A DNA stretch of 64,000 nt from positions 1,215,501 through 1,279,500 of the forward strand of contig NZ_ATTI01000001.1 in NCBI RefSeq assembly GCF_000419605.1. The letters run 5' to 3'. Made by a program: the position numbers and the translations under genes. The notes under the pieces were generated by a model, which was given only the letters and a program-made list of their open reading frames with translations, had not been told where the DNA came from and did not search any database. Within the stretch, counting starts at the first letter, position 1. Each line of letters starts with the position of its first letter. The DNA comes from Sphingomonas phyllosphaerae 5.2. Lineage in GTDB: Bacteria > Pseudomonadota > Alphaproteobacteria > Sphingomonadales > Sphingomonadaceae. Positions 1 through 8,758 of this stretch are shown here, piece after piece.

Positions 1-1
1 C

Positions 2-790
2 GACCAGCCGTGCATGCTGTTCACGTTCGCCGACCTGGAGCCGCGTCGCAAGGCGCAGGACGCGCTGCGTCACAGCGAGGAGCGCTTCACGCGCACCTTC
101 CAGCTGGCGCCGGTGCCGATGGCGATCGGTGCGCGCGACGGGCATCTGCTGTGCGAGGTGAACGCCAGCTTCACGCAGCTGACGGGATACGGCGCGACCG
201 AGATCATCGGGCGGCCACTCGGCGAGGTGGAATTGTGGGAGAGCAGCGCGATGCGGCGCGTGATCGAGGCGGCGATCGACGGCGGCCACGACCTGCGCGG
301 ACACGAGGCGCGGCTCCACGCCAAGGACGGCGCAGCGATCGATTGCATCGTGTCGACGGAGTCGATCCGGCTGGGCGACGAGGCCTGCGTGCTGTGGGCG
401 TTCCAGGACATCTCGCAGCGCAAGGCGACCGAGCTGGAGCTGGTCGAGGCGATCGAGGCGGTGATGAAGGACACCAGCTGGTTCAGCCGCACCGTCATGG
501 ACAAGCTGGCACGGCTGCGCGCGCCGCACTCCAACATCGATGGGCCGGGGCTGGACGATCTTACCGCGCGCGAGCGCGACGTGCTGGCGCTGATCTGCCG
601 CGGTTACGACGACAAGACGATCGCACGATCGCTGAACGTCGCGGGCAACACCGTGCGCAACCATGTTGCGCGGATCTACGCCAAGATCGGTGTCAACCGC
701 CGCATCGCCGCGGTCGCCTGGGCGCGCGCACGCGGTTTCGATGGCGAGGGCGTCGCGATCGGCAAGGCGGTTCAGGAGACGGTGGCATGA
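2..790 (+). CDS. PAS-domain LuxR-type transcriptional regulator (5' end outside window)
   Basis: The reading frame is open from base 2, so the gene starts to the left of the window. The first visible residues resemble the tail of one PAS/PAC domain followed by its linker. A second PAS domain then covers roughly residues 25-145, with APVPMAI and TGYGATEIIGRPL typical of the fold. A C-terminal LuxR/NarL helix-turn-helix (LTARERDVLALICRG, then VAGNTVRNHVARIYAKIG) binds DNA. No receiver domain is seen, so the protein probably senses a ligand or redox state through PAS and regulates transcription directly. Its stop overlaps the start of the next gene (ATGA), which implies translational coupling. 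The family assignment is firm; the signal and targets are unknown. Confidence 0.88.
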   Translation, partial: DQPCMLFTFADLEPRRKAQDALRHSEERFTRTFQLAPVPMAIGARDGHLLCEVNASFTQLTGYGATEIIGRPLGEVELWESSAMRRVIEAAIDGGHDLRGHEARLHAKDGAAIDCIVSTESIRLGDEACVLWAFQDISQRKATELELVEAIEAVMKDTSWFSRTVMDKLARLRAPHSNIDGPGLDDLTARERDVLALICRGYDDKTIARSLNVAGNTVRNHVARIYAKIGVNRRIAAVAWARARGFDGEGVAIGKAVQETVA

Positions 791-975
791 CCAAGCGACG
801 CAGCGCCACGGATACCCCCGCCGGCCCCGATGAGGCCGCCGTGGCAAGGCGCACGCGATCCTCGGTCCACGAGGCGATCGGCAAACTGATCGGCGACGAC
901 GCCGCCACCCGACGCGGCACCGCCGGCAAGGAAGCGGCGGGCGACGACGACGACGAGGAACCGACGCGGTCCTGA
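787..975 (+). CDS. Small CsbD-like stress protein (62 aa)
   Basis: This short, highly charged protein starts at an ATG overlapping the stop of the PAS-LuxR gene. The central stretch VHEAIGKLIGDDAATRRGTA matches the repeating pattern of the CsbD family of small general-stress proteins (EA.GK..GD....G.A....G). The C-terminus is a run of Asp and Glu. There is no signal peptide or membrane segment, so it should be cytoplasmic. CsbD proteins are induced by general stress, but their molecular role is not known. The overlap suggests that the upstream regulator and this protein are made together. Confidence 0.7.
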   Translation: MTKRRSATDTPAGPDEAAVARRTRSSVHEAIGKLIGDDAATRRGTAGKEAAGDDDDEEPTRS

Positions 976-1011
976 GAGCGCGACGGACGAAGACTTTCAA
1001 CAGGAGTGATT

Positions 1012-1893
1012 ATGGCTAGCAACGCAAGCAACGGCTTCGCGCCGATCGATGACGCATATCCGGGCAAGACGCGTACCCGGCTGTCGTGGGGCGCGATCTT
1101 CGCCGGGGTCGTCATCGCGGTGGCAGTGCAACTGGTGCTCGGTATCCTCGGGGCCGGGATCGGGCTGACGATGGTCGACCCGGTGGAGGGGACGACGCCG
1201 GGCGCGGCGGGCTTCGGGATCGGGGCCGGGATCTACTGGCTGTTGACCACCGTGCTGGCGCTGGGCGCGGGCGGCTTCGCGGCAGCGCGGGCCGCGGGCG
1301 TGCACGAGCGGTTCGACGCGCTGGTCCACGGGCTGGTCGTATGGGGCGTCACGCTGATCCTGACGCTGTACCTGCTGACCTCGGCCGTCGGCGGCATCAT
1401 CGGCGGCGCGTTCCGTACAGTGGGCGCGGTAGCCGGCGCGGCCGGCTCGACGGTCGGCGCAGCGGCGCCTGCCGCCGCGTCGGTCGCCGGGGTCGACGCG
1501 AGCGATGTGCGCAGCGAGGCAGCGGCGTATCTCTCGGACGCGCCGAGCGATCCTGCACAGATGACGGCGGAGCAGGCGCAAAAGGAGATCGCCCGCGAAC
1601 TGCCGGCGCTCGCGCGCGGCGGCAGCGATGGCCAGCAGGCCGAGCGCCGCATCGTCGACATCGTCGCCGCACAGCGCAAGATCAGCCGCCCCGAGGCGCA
1701 GGCACAGGTGACGCGCGCGAAGCAGCAGTTCGCCGCGACCAAGGAGAAGACGATCGAGACCGCGAAGTCGGCGACCGACAAGGCCGCGGGTGCCGCAGCC
1801 GGGACGTCGTTCGTCCTCGTCCTCGCATTGCTGGTCGGCGCGGCAGCGTCCGGCTTCGGCGCTACCGCGGCCACCCGCCGCCGCCTGCGCTGA
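1012..1893 (+). CDS. Multi-pass membrane protein of unknown function (PhnA-like family name in related genomes)
   Basis: ATG at 1012 is preceded by AGGAG with suitable spacing; a GTG six bases upstream is in frame but sits inside the ribosome site. The 293-residue protein has three hydrophobic segments in its first half (about residues 25-55, 65-95 and 110-135) and one near the C-terminus (about 265-285, followed by RRRLR). Between them lies an Ala/Gln-rich, probably helical soluble stretch. Similar proteins occur widely in Sphingomonadales and Rhizobiales, often beside stress genes, and have no established role. The neighbours (CsbD-like and entericidin-like) suggest envelope stress, which is inference. 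Confidence 0.7.
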   Translation: MASNASNGFAPIDDAYPGKTRTRLSWGAIFAGVVIAVAVQLVLGILGAGIGLTMVDPVEGTTPGAAGFGIGAGIYWLLTTVLALGAGGFAAARAAGVHERFDALVHGLVVWGVTLILTLYLLTSAVGGIIGGAFRTVGAVAGAAGSTVGAAAPAAASVAGVDASDVRSEAAAYLSDAPSDPAQMTAEQAQKEIARELPALARGGSDGQQAERRIVDIVAAQRKISRPEAQAQVTRAKQQFAATKEKTIETAKSATDKAAGAAAGTSFVLVLALLVGAAASGFGATAATRRRLR

Positions 1894-1960
1894 ACGACCG
1901 CGGCGGGCCAGCACAGCCGGCCCGCCGCAGCCTTTTGCCCAAGGAGTGAAGGAGATCATC

Positions 1961-2101
1961 ATGACCAACAGGACCGGACTGGCCGCCGTACTGGCAGCGA
2001 CGATCGCGCTCGGCGCGTGCAACACCGTCAACGGTGCCGGCAAGGACATGCGCTCGGCCGGCTCGGCGGTGTCCGACGTGTCGGGCAAGACCAAGAAGTA
2101 A
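1961..2101 (+). CDS. Entericidin-like small lipoprotein (46 aa)
   Basis: A strong ribosome site (AAGGAGTGAAGGAG) precedes ATG 1961. The protein begins with a lipoprotein signal peptide ending in the lipobox LGAC, followed by NTVNGAGKDM, the hallmark of the entericidin A/B family. The mature lipopeptide is about 27 residues. In enterobacteria these small lipoproteins act as a stationary-phase toxin/antidote pair. In alphaproteobacteria single copies are common, with no shown toxicity, and they are usually general-stress genes. The predicted location is the inner face of the outer membrane or the inner membrane. Confidence 0.8.
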   Translation: MTNRTGLAAVLAATIALGACNTVNGAGKDMRSAGSAVSDVSGKTKK

Positions 2102-2318
2102 TAGATCCAGCCGGCGACGGCGCCGGTCATGCGCGATGCGGGCGGTCGGGGTTTTCACATCCCGGGACGCCCGCATCGCCGCTTCGCAGGCTATTTCACA
2201 TAAGTTTTGTGGATTCTTAAGGAAGGTGCATCCGACCCGTAGCCGGCGACGTACCTGCTGCGCCTGCGCCGACGACCAGTTTTTTGCCTTCGCGTCGGGC
2301 CAAGGGAGGTGCCACCAC

Positions 2319-3299
2319 ATGAAGCAGCAAGATCTGGTCATCGATGCGCTCGATTCGCGCGCGCAGCGGCGGACCGACCGCCGCGCATTGTTCACCGCCG
2401 CACTGGGCGTCGCCGCCGTCGGCTCCGCGTTCGCTTATTCCGATCCCGCCCGGGCGCAGTCCGCCGCGACCGACCTGGACGTGCTCAACTTCGCGCTGAA
2501 CCTCGAATATCTCGAGGCGCAATTCTACCTCTTCGCCGTCAACGGCGCAGGGCTGGCCGCCACCCAGACCGCCAGCGGCGCCGGCGCGGCCGGCGGGGTC
2601 GTGACCGGCGGAGCGAAGGTCGACTTCTCGGGCGACGCGCTGGTCGGCGCCTATGCCGCGGAGATCGCCGCCGACGAGGCCGCGCACGTCGCCTTCCTGC
2701 GCAAGGCGCTGGGCAGCGCCGCGGTCGGGATGCCGAACATCAACATCTCCGGCGAAGCGGACGGGCCATTCACGGCCGCCGCACGCGCCGCCGGCGTGGT
2801 CGGCCCGACTGGCACCTTCAATCCCTATGCCGATCCGAACAGCTTCCTGCTGGGCGCGTTCATCTTCGAGGACGTCGGCGTCACCGCCTACAAGGGTGCG
2901 GCGCCGCTGCTGACGAACAAGACCTTCCTCGAGGCCGCTGCCGGCATCCTGGCGGTGGAGGCCTATCACGCCGCGATCGTGCGCACGACGCTGTATGCCA
3001 AGGGCATCCCGGCGCTGGTCGATGCGACGGAGCAGATCGCGGCGGCACGCAACGCCCTGGACGGCAAGCCCACCGAAGACCTGATCCGCGGGATCGCGCC
3101 CGACGACGATGAGGGCATCCGGCCGACCGGCAGCGGCGCGACGCTGACCTCGAACATCGTGCCCCTGAACGCCAATGGCCTGGCCTACAGCCGCACGACC
3201 GGGCAGGTGCTGAACATCGTCTACCTGAACGCCGGCACCACGACGATGGGCGGGTTCTTCCCGAACGGCGTCAACGGCAACATCCGATCGACCACGTGA
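2319..3299 (+). CDS. Ferritin-like domain protein with Tat signal (copy 1)
   Basis: Start ATG 2319 follows GGGAGGTG. The N-terminus carries a twin-arginine-type signal (TDRRALFTAALGVAAVG, cleavage after about FAYSDPARAQS), so export as a folded protein is likely. The body belongs to the ferritin-like Ferritin_2 type: LNLEYLEAQFYL holds Glu residues of helix 1, IAADEAAHVAFLR holds the ExxH-type motif, and a second helical pair includes AVEAYHAAIVR. These acidic and His positions fit a four-helix di-metal site. The function in bacteria is unproven; iron storage, metal binding or desiccation protection have been suggested for relatives. It is 55 bp upstream of a clear paralogue, so the pair arose by tandem duplication. 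Confidence 0.85.
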   Translation: MKQQDLVIDALDSRAQRRTDRRALFTAALGVAAVGSAFAYSDPARAQSAATDLDVLNFALNLEYLEAQFYLFAVNGAGLAATQTASGAGAAGGVVTGGAKVDFSGDALVGAYAAEIAADEAAHVAFLRKALGSAAVGMPNINISGEADGPFTAAARAAGVVGPTGTFNPYADPNSFLLGAFIFEDVGVTAYKGAAPLLTNKTFLEAAAGILAVEAYHAAIVRTTLYAKGIPALVDATEQIAAARNALDGKPTEDLIRGIAPDDDEGIRPTGSGATLTSNIVPLNANGLAYSRTTGQVLNIVYLNAGTTTMGGFFPNGVNGNIRSTT

Positions 3300-3354
3300 G
3301 CGTGCGGTCGCTTCCCTGCGTCCCATCCTCATCCCCTTTTCAGGAACGACTCAC

Positions 3355-4362
3355 ATGATCGATCATCGCAAAGCTCTCGACATCCTCGCGGCGGCCGATG
3401 CCCGTCGCGCGGCGCGACGCCAGTTCCTCAAGGTCGCCGGCGGCGGCACGCTCGCGCTCGGTAGCGCCAGCCTGTTGTCTGGCTGCTTCGATTCCGAAGG
3501 CGACGACCAGCCGAGCCCGACGCCGACCCCGACGCCTACCCCGGCGGCGGTGACCGACAGCGACATCCTCAACCTGGCGCTGAACCTCGAATATCTCGAG
3601 GCGCAATTCTACCTGTACGCCGTAAATGGCACCGGCCTGTCCGCCAGCATGATCGCCAGCGGTTCGGGCACCGCGGGCGGCACCGTCACCGGCGGCGCGA
3701 AGGTGGATTTCTCCAACGACGCACTGGTCGGCGCCTATGCCCGCGAGATCGCGGCGGACGAGGCCGCGCACGTCGCGTTCCTGCGCACCGCGCTCGGCTC
3801 GGCGGCGATCGCGATGCCCAACATCAACATCTCGGGTGACGCCAACGGCGCGTTCACCGCGGCGGCGCGCGCGGCGGGCGTGGTGGGACCGAACGACACG
3901 TTCAATCCCTATTCCTCGCCGGAGAACTTCCTGCTCGGCGCGTTCATCTTCGAGGACGTCGGCGTCACCGCCTACAAGGGCGCGGCACCGCTGCTGACCA
4001 GCAAGGTGTTCCTCGAGGCGGCGGCCGGCATCCTGGCGGCGGAAGCCTATCACGCCGGGCTGGTGCGTACGGTGCTGTATGCCAAGGGCATCGCGACGCC
4101 CGCACTCGTCACGGCGGCGGGGCGCATCTCCGACGCGCGCGACACCCTCGACCAGGGCAGCGACACCGACGAGGGCCTCGTCAAGGGCACGGCGGCCAAC
4201 CTGGTCCCGACCGATGCGGACGGGATCGCCTACAGCCGCAACAGCGCGCAGGTGCACAACATCGTCTATCTGAATGCGACCGGGGCCAACCGCAACGGTG
4301 GCGGGTTCTTCCCGAACGGGACGAACAACCCGAACGCGACCCTGCGTGTCGGCCTGCCCTGA
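3355..4362 (+). CDS. Ferritin-like domain protein, Tat lipoprotein (copy 2)
   Basis: This is a paralogue of the preceding gene, with the helical core nearly identical (LNLEYLEAQFYLYAVNG; IAADEAAHVAFLRTALGSAA; FIFEDVGVTAYKGAAPLL). The N-terminus differs: RRQFLKVAGGG is a textbook Tat motif and LLSGC is a lipobox. A linker of alternating Pro-Thr (about residues 52-62) follows, which fits a lipid-anchored periplasmic or surface form. Copy 1 has no lipobox, so the two copies are probably placed differently (soluble versus membrane-tethered). The metal-ligand Glu and His pattern is kept in both. The C-terminal segment (DADGIAYSRNSAQVHNIVYL, ending in GGFFPNGTN) is also shared. Confidence 0.85.
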   Translation: MIDHRKALDILAAADARRAARRQFLKVAGGGTLALGSASLLSGCFDSEGDDQPSPTPTPTPTPAAVTDSDILNLALNLEYLEAQFYLYAVNGTGLSASMIASGSGTAGGTVTGGAKVDFSNDALVGAYAREIAADEAAHVAFLRTALGSAAIAMPNINISGDANGAFTAAARAAGVVGPNDTFNPYSSPENFLLGAFIFEDVGVTAYKGAAPLLTSKVFLEAAAGILAAEAYHAGLVRTVLYAKGIATPALVTAAGRISDARDTLDQGSDTDEGLVKGTAANLVPTDADGIAYSRNSAQVHNIVYLNATGANRNGGGFFPNGTNNPNATLRVGLP

Positions 4363-4449
4363 TCGCGCACGGTCGCACGGACAATCGAGAAAACCTGCAA
4401 GGGAGGGTGCGGCCGCACCCTCCCGTTCGAAATATGAAGGGAGCAAGAT

Positions 4450-5292
4450 ATGAAGGCGATTGCGATGACCGGCGCGGCGATGCTCGCCGCATTTGCCGCC
4501 CCTGCGATGGCGCAGGAAAGCGACGGCGGCTTCAACGGCATCTACGTCGGCGCCGCGGGCGGCTATGACGTGCAGCCGAACGACGGCGGCGCGCAGGTGC
4601 TGTTCGACCGCAACCTCGACGGTCGCTTCGGCGACGTGGTGCGCACCGGTTCCGGCGCCAACGCCTTCTCGCCGGGCTTTTGCGGCGGGCAGGCGACCAG
4701 CCAGCTTAGCCCCGGTGCGGGCGGGCGCTGCACGAAGGACAAGGACGACTGGGCCTATTATGGCCGCATCGGTGCCGACGCCCAGCGCGGCCGCATCGTC
4801 GTCGGTCTCGTCGGGGAGTTCGGGACGAGCAACATCACCGATGGCGTCACCGCCTTTTCCGGCACGCCGGCCAGCTACGTCTTCAATCGCGGGATCGACT
4901 GGGAAGGCGGCATCCGTGCGCGCGCCGGCTTCACGCCCAACGACACGACGCTGTTCTACGGCACGTTCGGCCCCGGCTATGCCCGGATCGACCGTGCGTT
5001 CGGTTCGACCAACACCACCAACACCTTCACCGGCAGCGGCAAGCGCAACCAGTTCGGTATTCAGGGCGGTGGCGGCATCGAGCAGCGGATCGGCGAGCAT
5101 CTGTCGTTCGGGCTGGAGTATATGTACCACCAGTATCAGGACGACGATTATGTCGTCCGGGCGGCCGGCCCGGCGGGCACGCCGTTCACCAACGCGAACA
5201 ACGGCGGCAGCGCATCGGGTACGGACTTCATCCGTTCCGACGACAAGTTCCGCTGGCATTCGATCCGCGCGACGGTCGGCTTCCACTTCTGA
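4450..5292 (+). CDS. Outer-membrane beta-barrel protein
   Basis: The 280-residue protein has an Ala-rich Sec signal (cleavage after AAPAMAQ) and alternating polar/hydrophobic strands. The opening is characteristic (GFNGIYVGAAGGYDVQ), and the chain ends in ATVGFHF with a terminal Phe, the signature recognised by the Bam machinery. It resembles the OmpA-barrel/Omp25-like porin family of alphaproteobacteria. One pair of Cys residues (CGGQ and RCTK) may form a loop disulfide. It follows the ferritin-like pair in the same direction with 87 bp between and its own ribosome site. It has no peptidoglycan-binding domain, so a structural or permeability role is likely; the substrate is unknown. Confidence 0.8.
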   Translation: MKAIAMTGAAMLAAFAAPAMAQESDGGFNGIYVGAAGGYDVQPNDGGAQVLFDRNLDGRFGDVVRTGSGANAFSPGFCGGQATSQLSPGAGGRCTKDKDDWAYYGRIGADAQRGRIVVGLVGEFGTSNITDGVTAFSGTPASYVFNRGIDWEGGIRARAGFTPNDTTLFYGTFGPGYARIDRAFGSTNTTNTFTGSGKRNQFGIQGGGGIEQRIGEHLSFGLEYMYHQYQDDDYVVRAAGPAGTPFTNANNGGSASGTDFIRSDDKFRWHSIRATVGFHF

Positions 5293-5299
5293 CGCCGAT

Positions 5300-5329
5300 C
5301 GCCGGTCGGGTTTCGGAGCCTGACCGGCG
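5300..5329 (+). terminator. Inverted repeat after the beta-barrel gene
   Basis: CGCCGGTC (5300-5307) pairs with GACCGGCG (5322-5329) around a 14-base loop, 8 bp after the stop codon of the barrel gene. There is no strong T-run after it, so it may be a weak or Rho-assisted terminator or a 3' mRNA-protecting hairpin. Confidence 0.4.
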
Positions 5330-5580
5330 TTGGTTCGGATGCGGAGACGGGGACCCGTCGCTTCGGCCTTGATCCGGACTCCTGCTTCTTCCCGGCGTCG
5401 GTGAGAAGCGGGACCGGATCAGGTCGGGACGATCCACGCGAACCGACCTGCGGGTCTGGCTTTGAGGGCTCAAGGTCTGCGTCGAAGCGGGACAAAGCGG
5501 GCGGCTCCTAACAACGATCGGCGCGTCGCTTCCGCGACGATGCTACCCGCCCCGCTATGAACTCGGCGGAGAGCGGCACG

Positions 5581-6129
5581 ATGCAACGTAGCGAGAAGCA
5601 GAAGATGCTGGCCGGCGAGCCATATCACGCCGGTGATCCCGAACTGATCGCGGACCATCAGGCCGCACTTGCGTGGATGGCGCGCTACAATGCCGCCAGC
5701 ACGCTGCCCGCCGACGAGCGGCGTGCGATGCTGGCGCAACGGCTGGCGTGGGTCGGCGACGGCGCGGTCATCCGGGCGCCTTTCCACTGCGACTATGGCT
5801 ATAACATCGCGATCGGCGAGGGCGTGTTCCTCAACTATGGCTGCATCGTCCTCGACGTGGTCGCGGTGACGATCGGCGACGCGACGCAGATCGGCCCGGG
5901 GGTGCAGATACTGACCGCCGATCACCCGCGCGATCCGGCGGCACGTGCGACGGGTGCCGAATGGGGCCGCCCGATCGCGATCGGGCGCAACGTGTGGATC
6001 GGCGGCGGTGCGCTGATCCTGCCCGGCGTCACGATCGGCGACGACGCGATCGTCGGCGCGGGCAGCGTGGTGACGCGCGACGTCGCGCCGGGCGCGACGG
6101 TCGCCGGCAACCCGGCGCGCGTGCGCTGA
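5581..6129 (+). CDS. Sugar O-acetyltransferase (maltose acetyltransferase family)
   Basis: The start at 5581 is preferred because GGAGAG lies 8 bases upstream and family members usually begin just before SEKQKMLAGE; an in-frame ATG at 5557 has no ribosome site. The N-terminal Mac domain (KMLAGEPYHAGDPEL...ARYNA) is followed by hexapeptide repeats forming a left-handed beta-helix (IGEGVFLNYG, IGDATQIGPGVQI, IGRNVWIGGGALILPGVTIGDD). ILTADHPRD contains the catalytic His. It transfers acetyl from acetyl-CoA to a sugar hydroxyl. Lying just upstream of a GH27 enzyme, it may act on released sugars, but this link is inference. Confidence 0.88.
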   Translation: MQRSEKQKMLAGEPYHAGDPELIADHQAALAWMARYNAASTLPADERRAMLAQRLAWVGDGAVIRAPFHCDYGYNIAIGEGVFLNYGCIVLDVVAVTIGDATQIGPGVQILTADHPRDPAARATGAEWGRPIAIGRNVWIGGGALILPGVTIGDDAIVGAGSVVTRDVAPGATVAGNPARVR

Positions 6130-6185
6130 CGGGTCTGGCCGGCGCGCGAAAGCGGCGATATCCCCGCGCATCAAGGGAGAGCGAC

Positions 6186-7544
6186 ATGGATACGACAGGG
6201 GCAGGGATCAGTCGGCGCGCGGCGCTGGCCGGCGCAGGGCTGGCGGGCACGGCGATGCTGACGGCGGGTGCGACGGCCGCCGCGACCGGCGGAACGCTCG
6301 CGCCGCGCCCGCCGATGGGCTGGAACAGCTGGAACAGCTTCGCCACCACGATCACCGAGGCGCAGGCGCGCGAGACCGCGGCGATCATGCGCGAGAAGCT
6401 GCTGCCGTTCGGCTACGACGTGTTCACGGTCGATATCCAATGGTATGAGCCGCAGGCCTCGAGCTACGAATATAACGCCGATCCGGTGCCGGCGATCGAC
6501 GGTCACGGTCGCGTGATCCCGGCGCCGAACCGTTTCCCGTCGAGCCGCGACGGATCGGGTTTCACGAAGCTTGCTGCCGACATCCACGCGATGGGGATGA
6601 AATTCGGCATCCACGTCATGCGCGGCATCCCGCGGCTGGCGGTGAAGAAGAACCTGCCGATCCTCGGCACCCGCTATCGCGCCGCGGACGTCGCCGACAC
6701 GAACAGCATCTGTTCGTGGAACCCGGATATGTACGGTGTCGATATGACGAAGCCGGGTGCGCAGGCCTATTACGACAGCATCTTCCGCCTCTATGCCGAC
6801 TGGGGCGTCGACTTCGTCAAGATGGACGACATGAGCCGCCCCTATGACGCGCACGCGCCGGAGATCGAGGCGGCGCACAAGGCGATCGTCAACAGCGGGC
6901 GCGCAATCACGCTGAGCCTGTCGCCCGGCGAGACACCGGTGATCCGCGGCGATCATGTCCGCCGCTTCGCGCAGATGTGGCGCATCTCCGACGACTTCTG
7001 GGACGAATGGTCGATGCTGGCGGCGCAGTTCACGCGGCTGGAGAACTGGAACCCGTGGCGACGCCCCGGCGCGTGGCCCGATGCCGACATGCTGCCGCTG
7101 GGCCGGCTGGCGCTCGGGAAGCGCGATACCAAGTTCACGCCGGACGAGCAGCGCACGTTGATGACGCTGTGGTCGATCGCGCGCTCGCCGTTGATCATGG
7201 GTGGGGACCTGCGCCATCTGGATGCGCCGACGCTGGCGTTGCTCACCAATCGCGCCGTGCTGGCGGTCAACCAGGCTTCGACCGACAACCAGCCGCATTT
7301 CGTGGCGGACGGCACGCGCATCTGGTCCGCCCGGCCGGAGGGCGCGCCCGGCGACCGCTACCTCGCGCTCTTCAACACCAGCGACGCACCGCGCGAGGTC
7401 GGCATCGCGCTCGACCAGCTGAAGCTGGCGCCGGGCGCGCGCGTGACCGACCTGTGGAGCGGCGCGGCGCTGGGGCAGGCCGGGGCACGATTCGCGCAGA
7501 CGGTGCCGTCGCATGGCGCGGGGCTGTACCGGCTGCGCGGGTAG
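6186..7544 (+). CDS. GH27 alpha-galactosidase-like enzyme with Tat signal
   Basis: ATG 6186 follows AAGGGAGAG. Residues 1-33 form a Tat-type signal (SRRAALAGAGLAG), then comes PPMGWNSWNSF, the entry motif of the GH27/GH36 (clan D) barrel. D214 in FVKMDDM fits the nucleophile and D269 in WRISDDFWDEW fits the acid/base. The C-terminal 90 residues form the usual beta-sandwich. The 452-residue length is normal. It should release terminal alpha-galactose (or alpha-N-acetylgalactosamine or beta-arabinopyranose, which the same family also covers) in the periplasm. The acetyltransferase lies 56 bp upstream on the same strand. Confidence 0.88.
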   Translation: MDTTGAGISRRAALAGAGLAGTAMLTAGATAAATGGTLAPRPPMGWNSWNSFATTITEAQARETAAIMREKLLPFGYDVFTVDIQWYEPQASSYEYNADPVPAIDGHGRVIPAPNRFPSSRDGSGFTKLAADIHAMGMKFGIHVMRGIPRLAVKKNLPILGTRYRAADVADTNSICSWNPDMYGVDMTKPGAQAYYDSIFRLYADWGVDFVKMDDMSRPYDAHAPEIEAAHKAIVNSGRAITLSLSPGETPVIRGDHVRRFAQMWRISDDFWDEWSMLAAQFTRLENWNPWRRPGAWPDADMLPLGRLALGKRDTKFTPDEQRTLMTLWSIARSPLIMGGDLRHLDAPTLALLTNRAVLAVNQASTDNQPHFVADGTRIWSARPEGAPGDRYLALFNTSDAPREVGIALDQLKLAPGARVTDLWSGAALGQAGARFAQTVPSHGAGLYRLRG

Positions 7545-7547
7545 CGC

Positions 7548-8291
7548 TCATCCCAGCGCGCGGCGGAACAGCCCGAGCGTCAGCGCGATCGACTGGAGGA
7601 ACAGCGCGGGATCGTAGCGCGGGCCTTCGTCGCGCAGGAAGGCGTGCTGCGCGTTGAATTCGTGCCATTCGTACGACGCGCCGACCTCCTCCAGCCGCGC
7701 GCGGATCGCGGCACGCCCGGCGAGCGGGACGTGCGGGTCCTGCCGCCCCCAGACGAACAGCAGCTCGGCGCGCAGCTCGGACAGCCGCGCCAGCGTGTCG
7801 TCGCTGCGCCCCGCGCCCAGCGTGCCGGAATGGATGTCGGTCGGGTAGAAGCACGCCGCCGCCGCGACCCGCGGGTCGAGCGCGGCGCGGCAGGCGAGAT
7901 GCCCGCCCAGGCACACGCCGAATGTGGCCAGCCGCCCGTTGCAGGCGGGATGATCGGCCAATGTCCCGAGCGCGACGTCGGCATCGGCATCGAAGGCGGC
8001 GACCGGCTTGGTGATCTTCAGCAGATTGCCGCGGTCGGTGCCCGCCGTATCATAGGCGAGCGCGGTGCCGGCGGGTTCGTATTCGTGATAGACCTCCGGC
8101 ACCGCGACGACATAGCCATGGCCCGCGATCATCGCCGCCAGCCGCCGGATCGGCGCGGTTGCCTGGAATATCTCGGAAAACAGCAGCACCCCCGGAAAGC
8201 GCCCGTCGAGCGCGGGGCGGAACAGGTGCATCCGCATCGTGCCGCCGCCGGGCACCTCGCGATCGATCGTCTCGTCGCTGCGCAGGATCAT
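7548..8291 (-). CDS. Dienelactone hydrolase family protein
   Basis: Start ATG 8291 has GGAGA at a suitable distance. The 247-residue alpha/beta hydrolase has a Cys nucleophile in GVCLGGHLA (in place of Ser), Asp in GRQDPHVP and His in NAQHAFL, the dienelactone-hydrolase triad. It has no signal peptide. Relatives hydrolyse dienelactones in chlorocatechol breakdown or act on other esters and lactones. No aromatic-degradation genes are nearby, so the substrate is open. It converges on the GH27 gene with 3 bp between stops and is divergent from the STAS-like gene. Confidence 0.85.
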   Translation of the reverse strand: MILRSDETIDREVPGGGTMRMHLFRPALDGRFPGVLLFSEIFQATAPIRRLAAMIAGHGYVVAVPEVYHEYEPAGTALAYDTAGTDRGNLLKITKPVAAFDADADVALGTLADHPACNGRLATFGVCLGGHLACRAALDPRVAAAACFYPTDIHSGTLGAGRSDDTLARLSELRAELLFVWGRQDPHVPLAGRAAIRARLEEVGASYEWHEFNAQHAFLRDEGPRYDPALFLQSIALTLGLFRRALG

Positions 8292-8362
8292 GCTGGTATC
8301 TCCATCGGACTGCGGTGCCGGGGCATAAGGACTCCTCAAGAAATAAGGTTCTTAATCCTAGC

Positions 8363-8752
8363 ATGACCGAGCCAACCTACACGATCGATGCCGACGCGCG
8401 GGGCGAGTTCCTGAGGCTTACGCTGAAAGGGGACTGGAATGCAGGGATCACCGAGCGATTCGCCGCCGAGGTGGCGCTCACGCTGCGCCGGATGCTGGCG
8501 ACTGGCACCCGGCACGGGCAGTTGCGCACCCTGATGGATATGCGGCAGAAAAACATCCTGCCGCAGAACGTCGCGGTCGAGTTCGCGCGCATGGTGCGCC
8601 CCGATTCACCGTCGCGGAAGGTGGCGCTGCTGGTTTCCGGTGCGCTGCACCGCATGCAGGCCAAGCGCATCGGCGACGCGCGCTATGCAGTGTTCGAAAC
8701 CGAGGAGGCGGCGCTCGCCTGGCTGTACGTCCCCGAAGACGGCGCCGCCTGA
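8363..8752 (+). CDS. STAS/SpoIIAA-like small protein
   Basis: The 129-residue cytoplasmic protein has alternating beta strands and helices (EFLRLTLKGDWNAGITERF, LRTLMDMRQKNILP, YAVFETEEAALAWL). This pattern is seen in single-domain STAS/SpoIIAA-like proteins of alphaproteobacteria. The short strand ending in LMDM sits where anti-sigma antagonists carry the regulatory Ser/Thr; no clear phospho-Ser is present. No ribosome site better than AAGG is visible before ATG 8363. Its function is unknown. Confidence 0.6.
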   Translation: MTEPTYTIDADARGEFLRLTLKGDWNAGITERFAAEVALTLRRMLATGTRHGQLRTLMDMRQKNILPQNVAVEFARMVRPDSPSRKVALLVSGALHRMQAKRIGDARYAVFETEEAALAWLYVPEDGAA

Positions 8753-8758
8753 GGTCGC

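Noticed and set aside
3340..5286. 648-codon minus-strand frame opposite the ferritin-like pair and barrel gene
   Set aside because: It spans three well-supported plus-strand genes and has the same GC-driven composition; it is a shadow.
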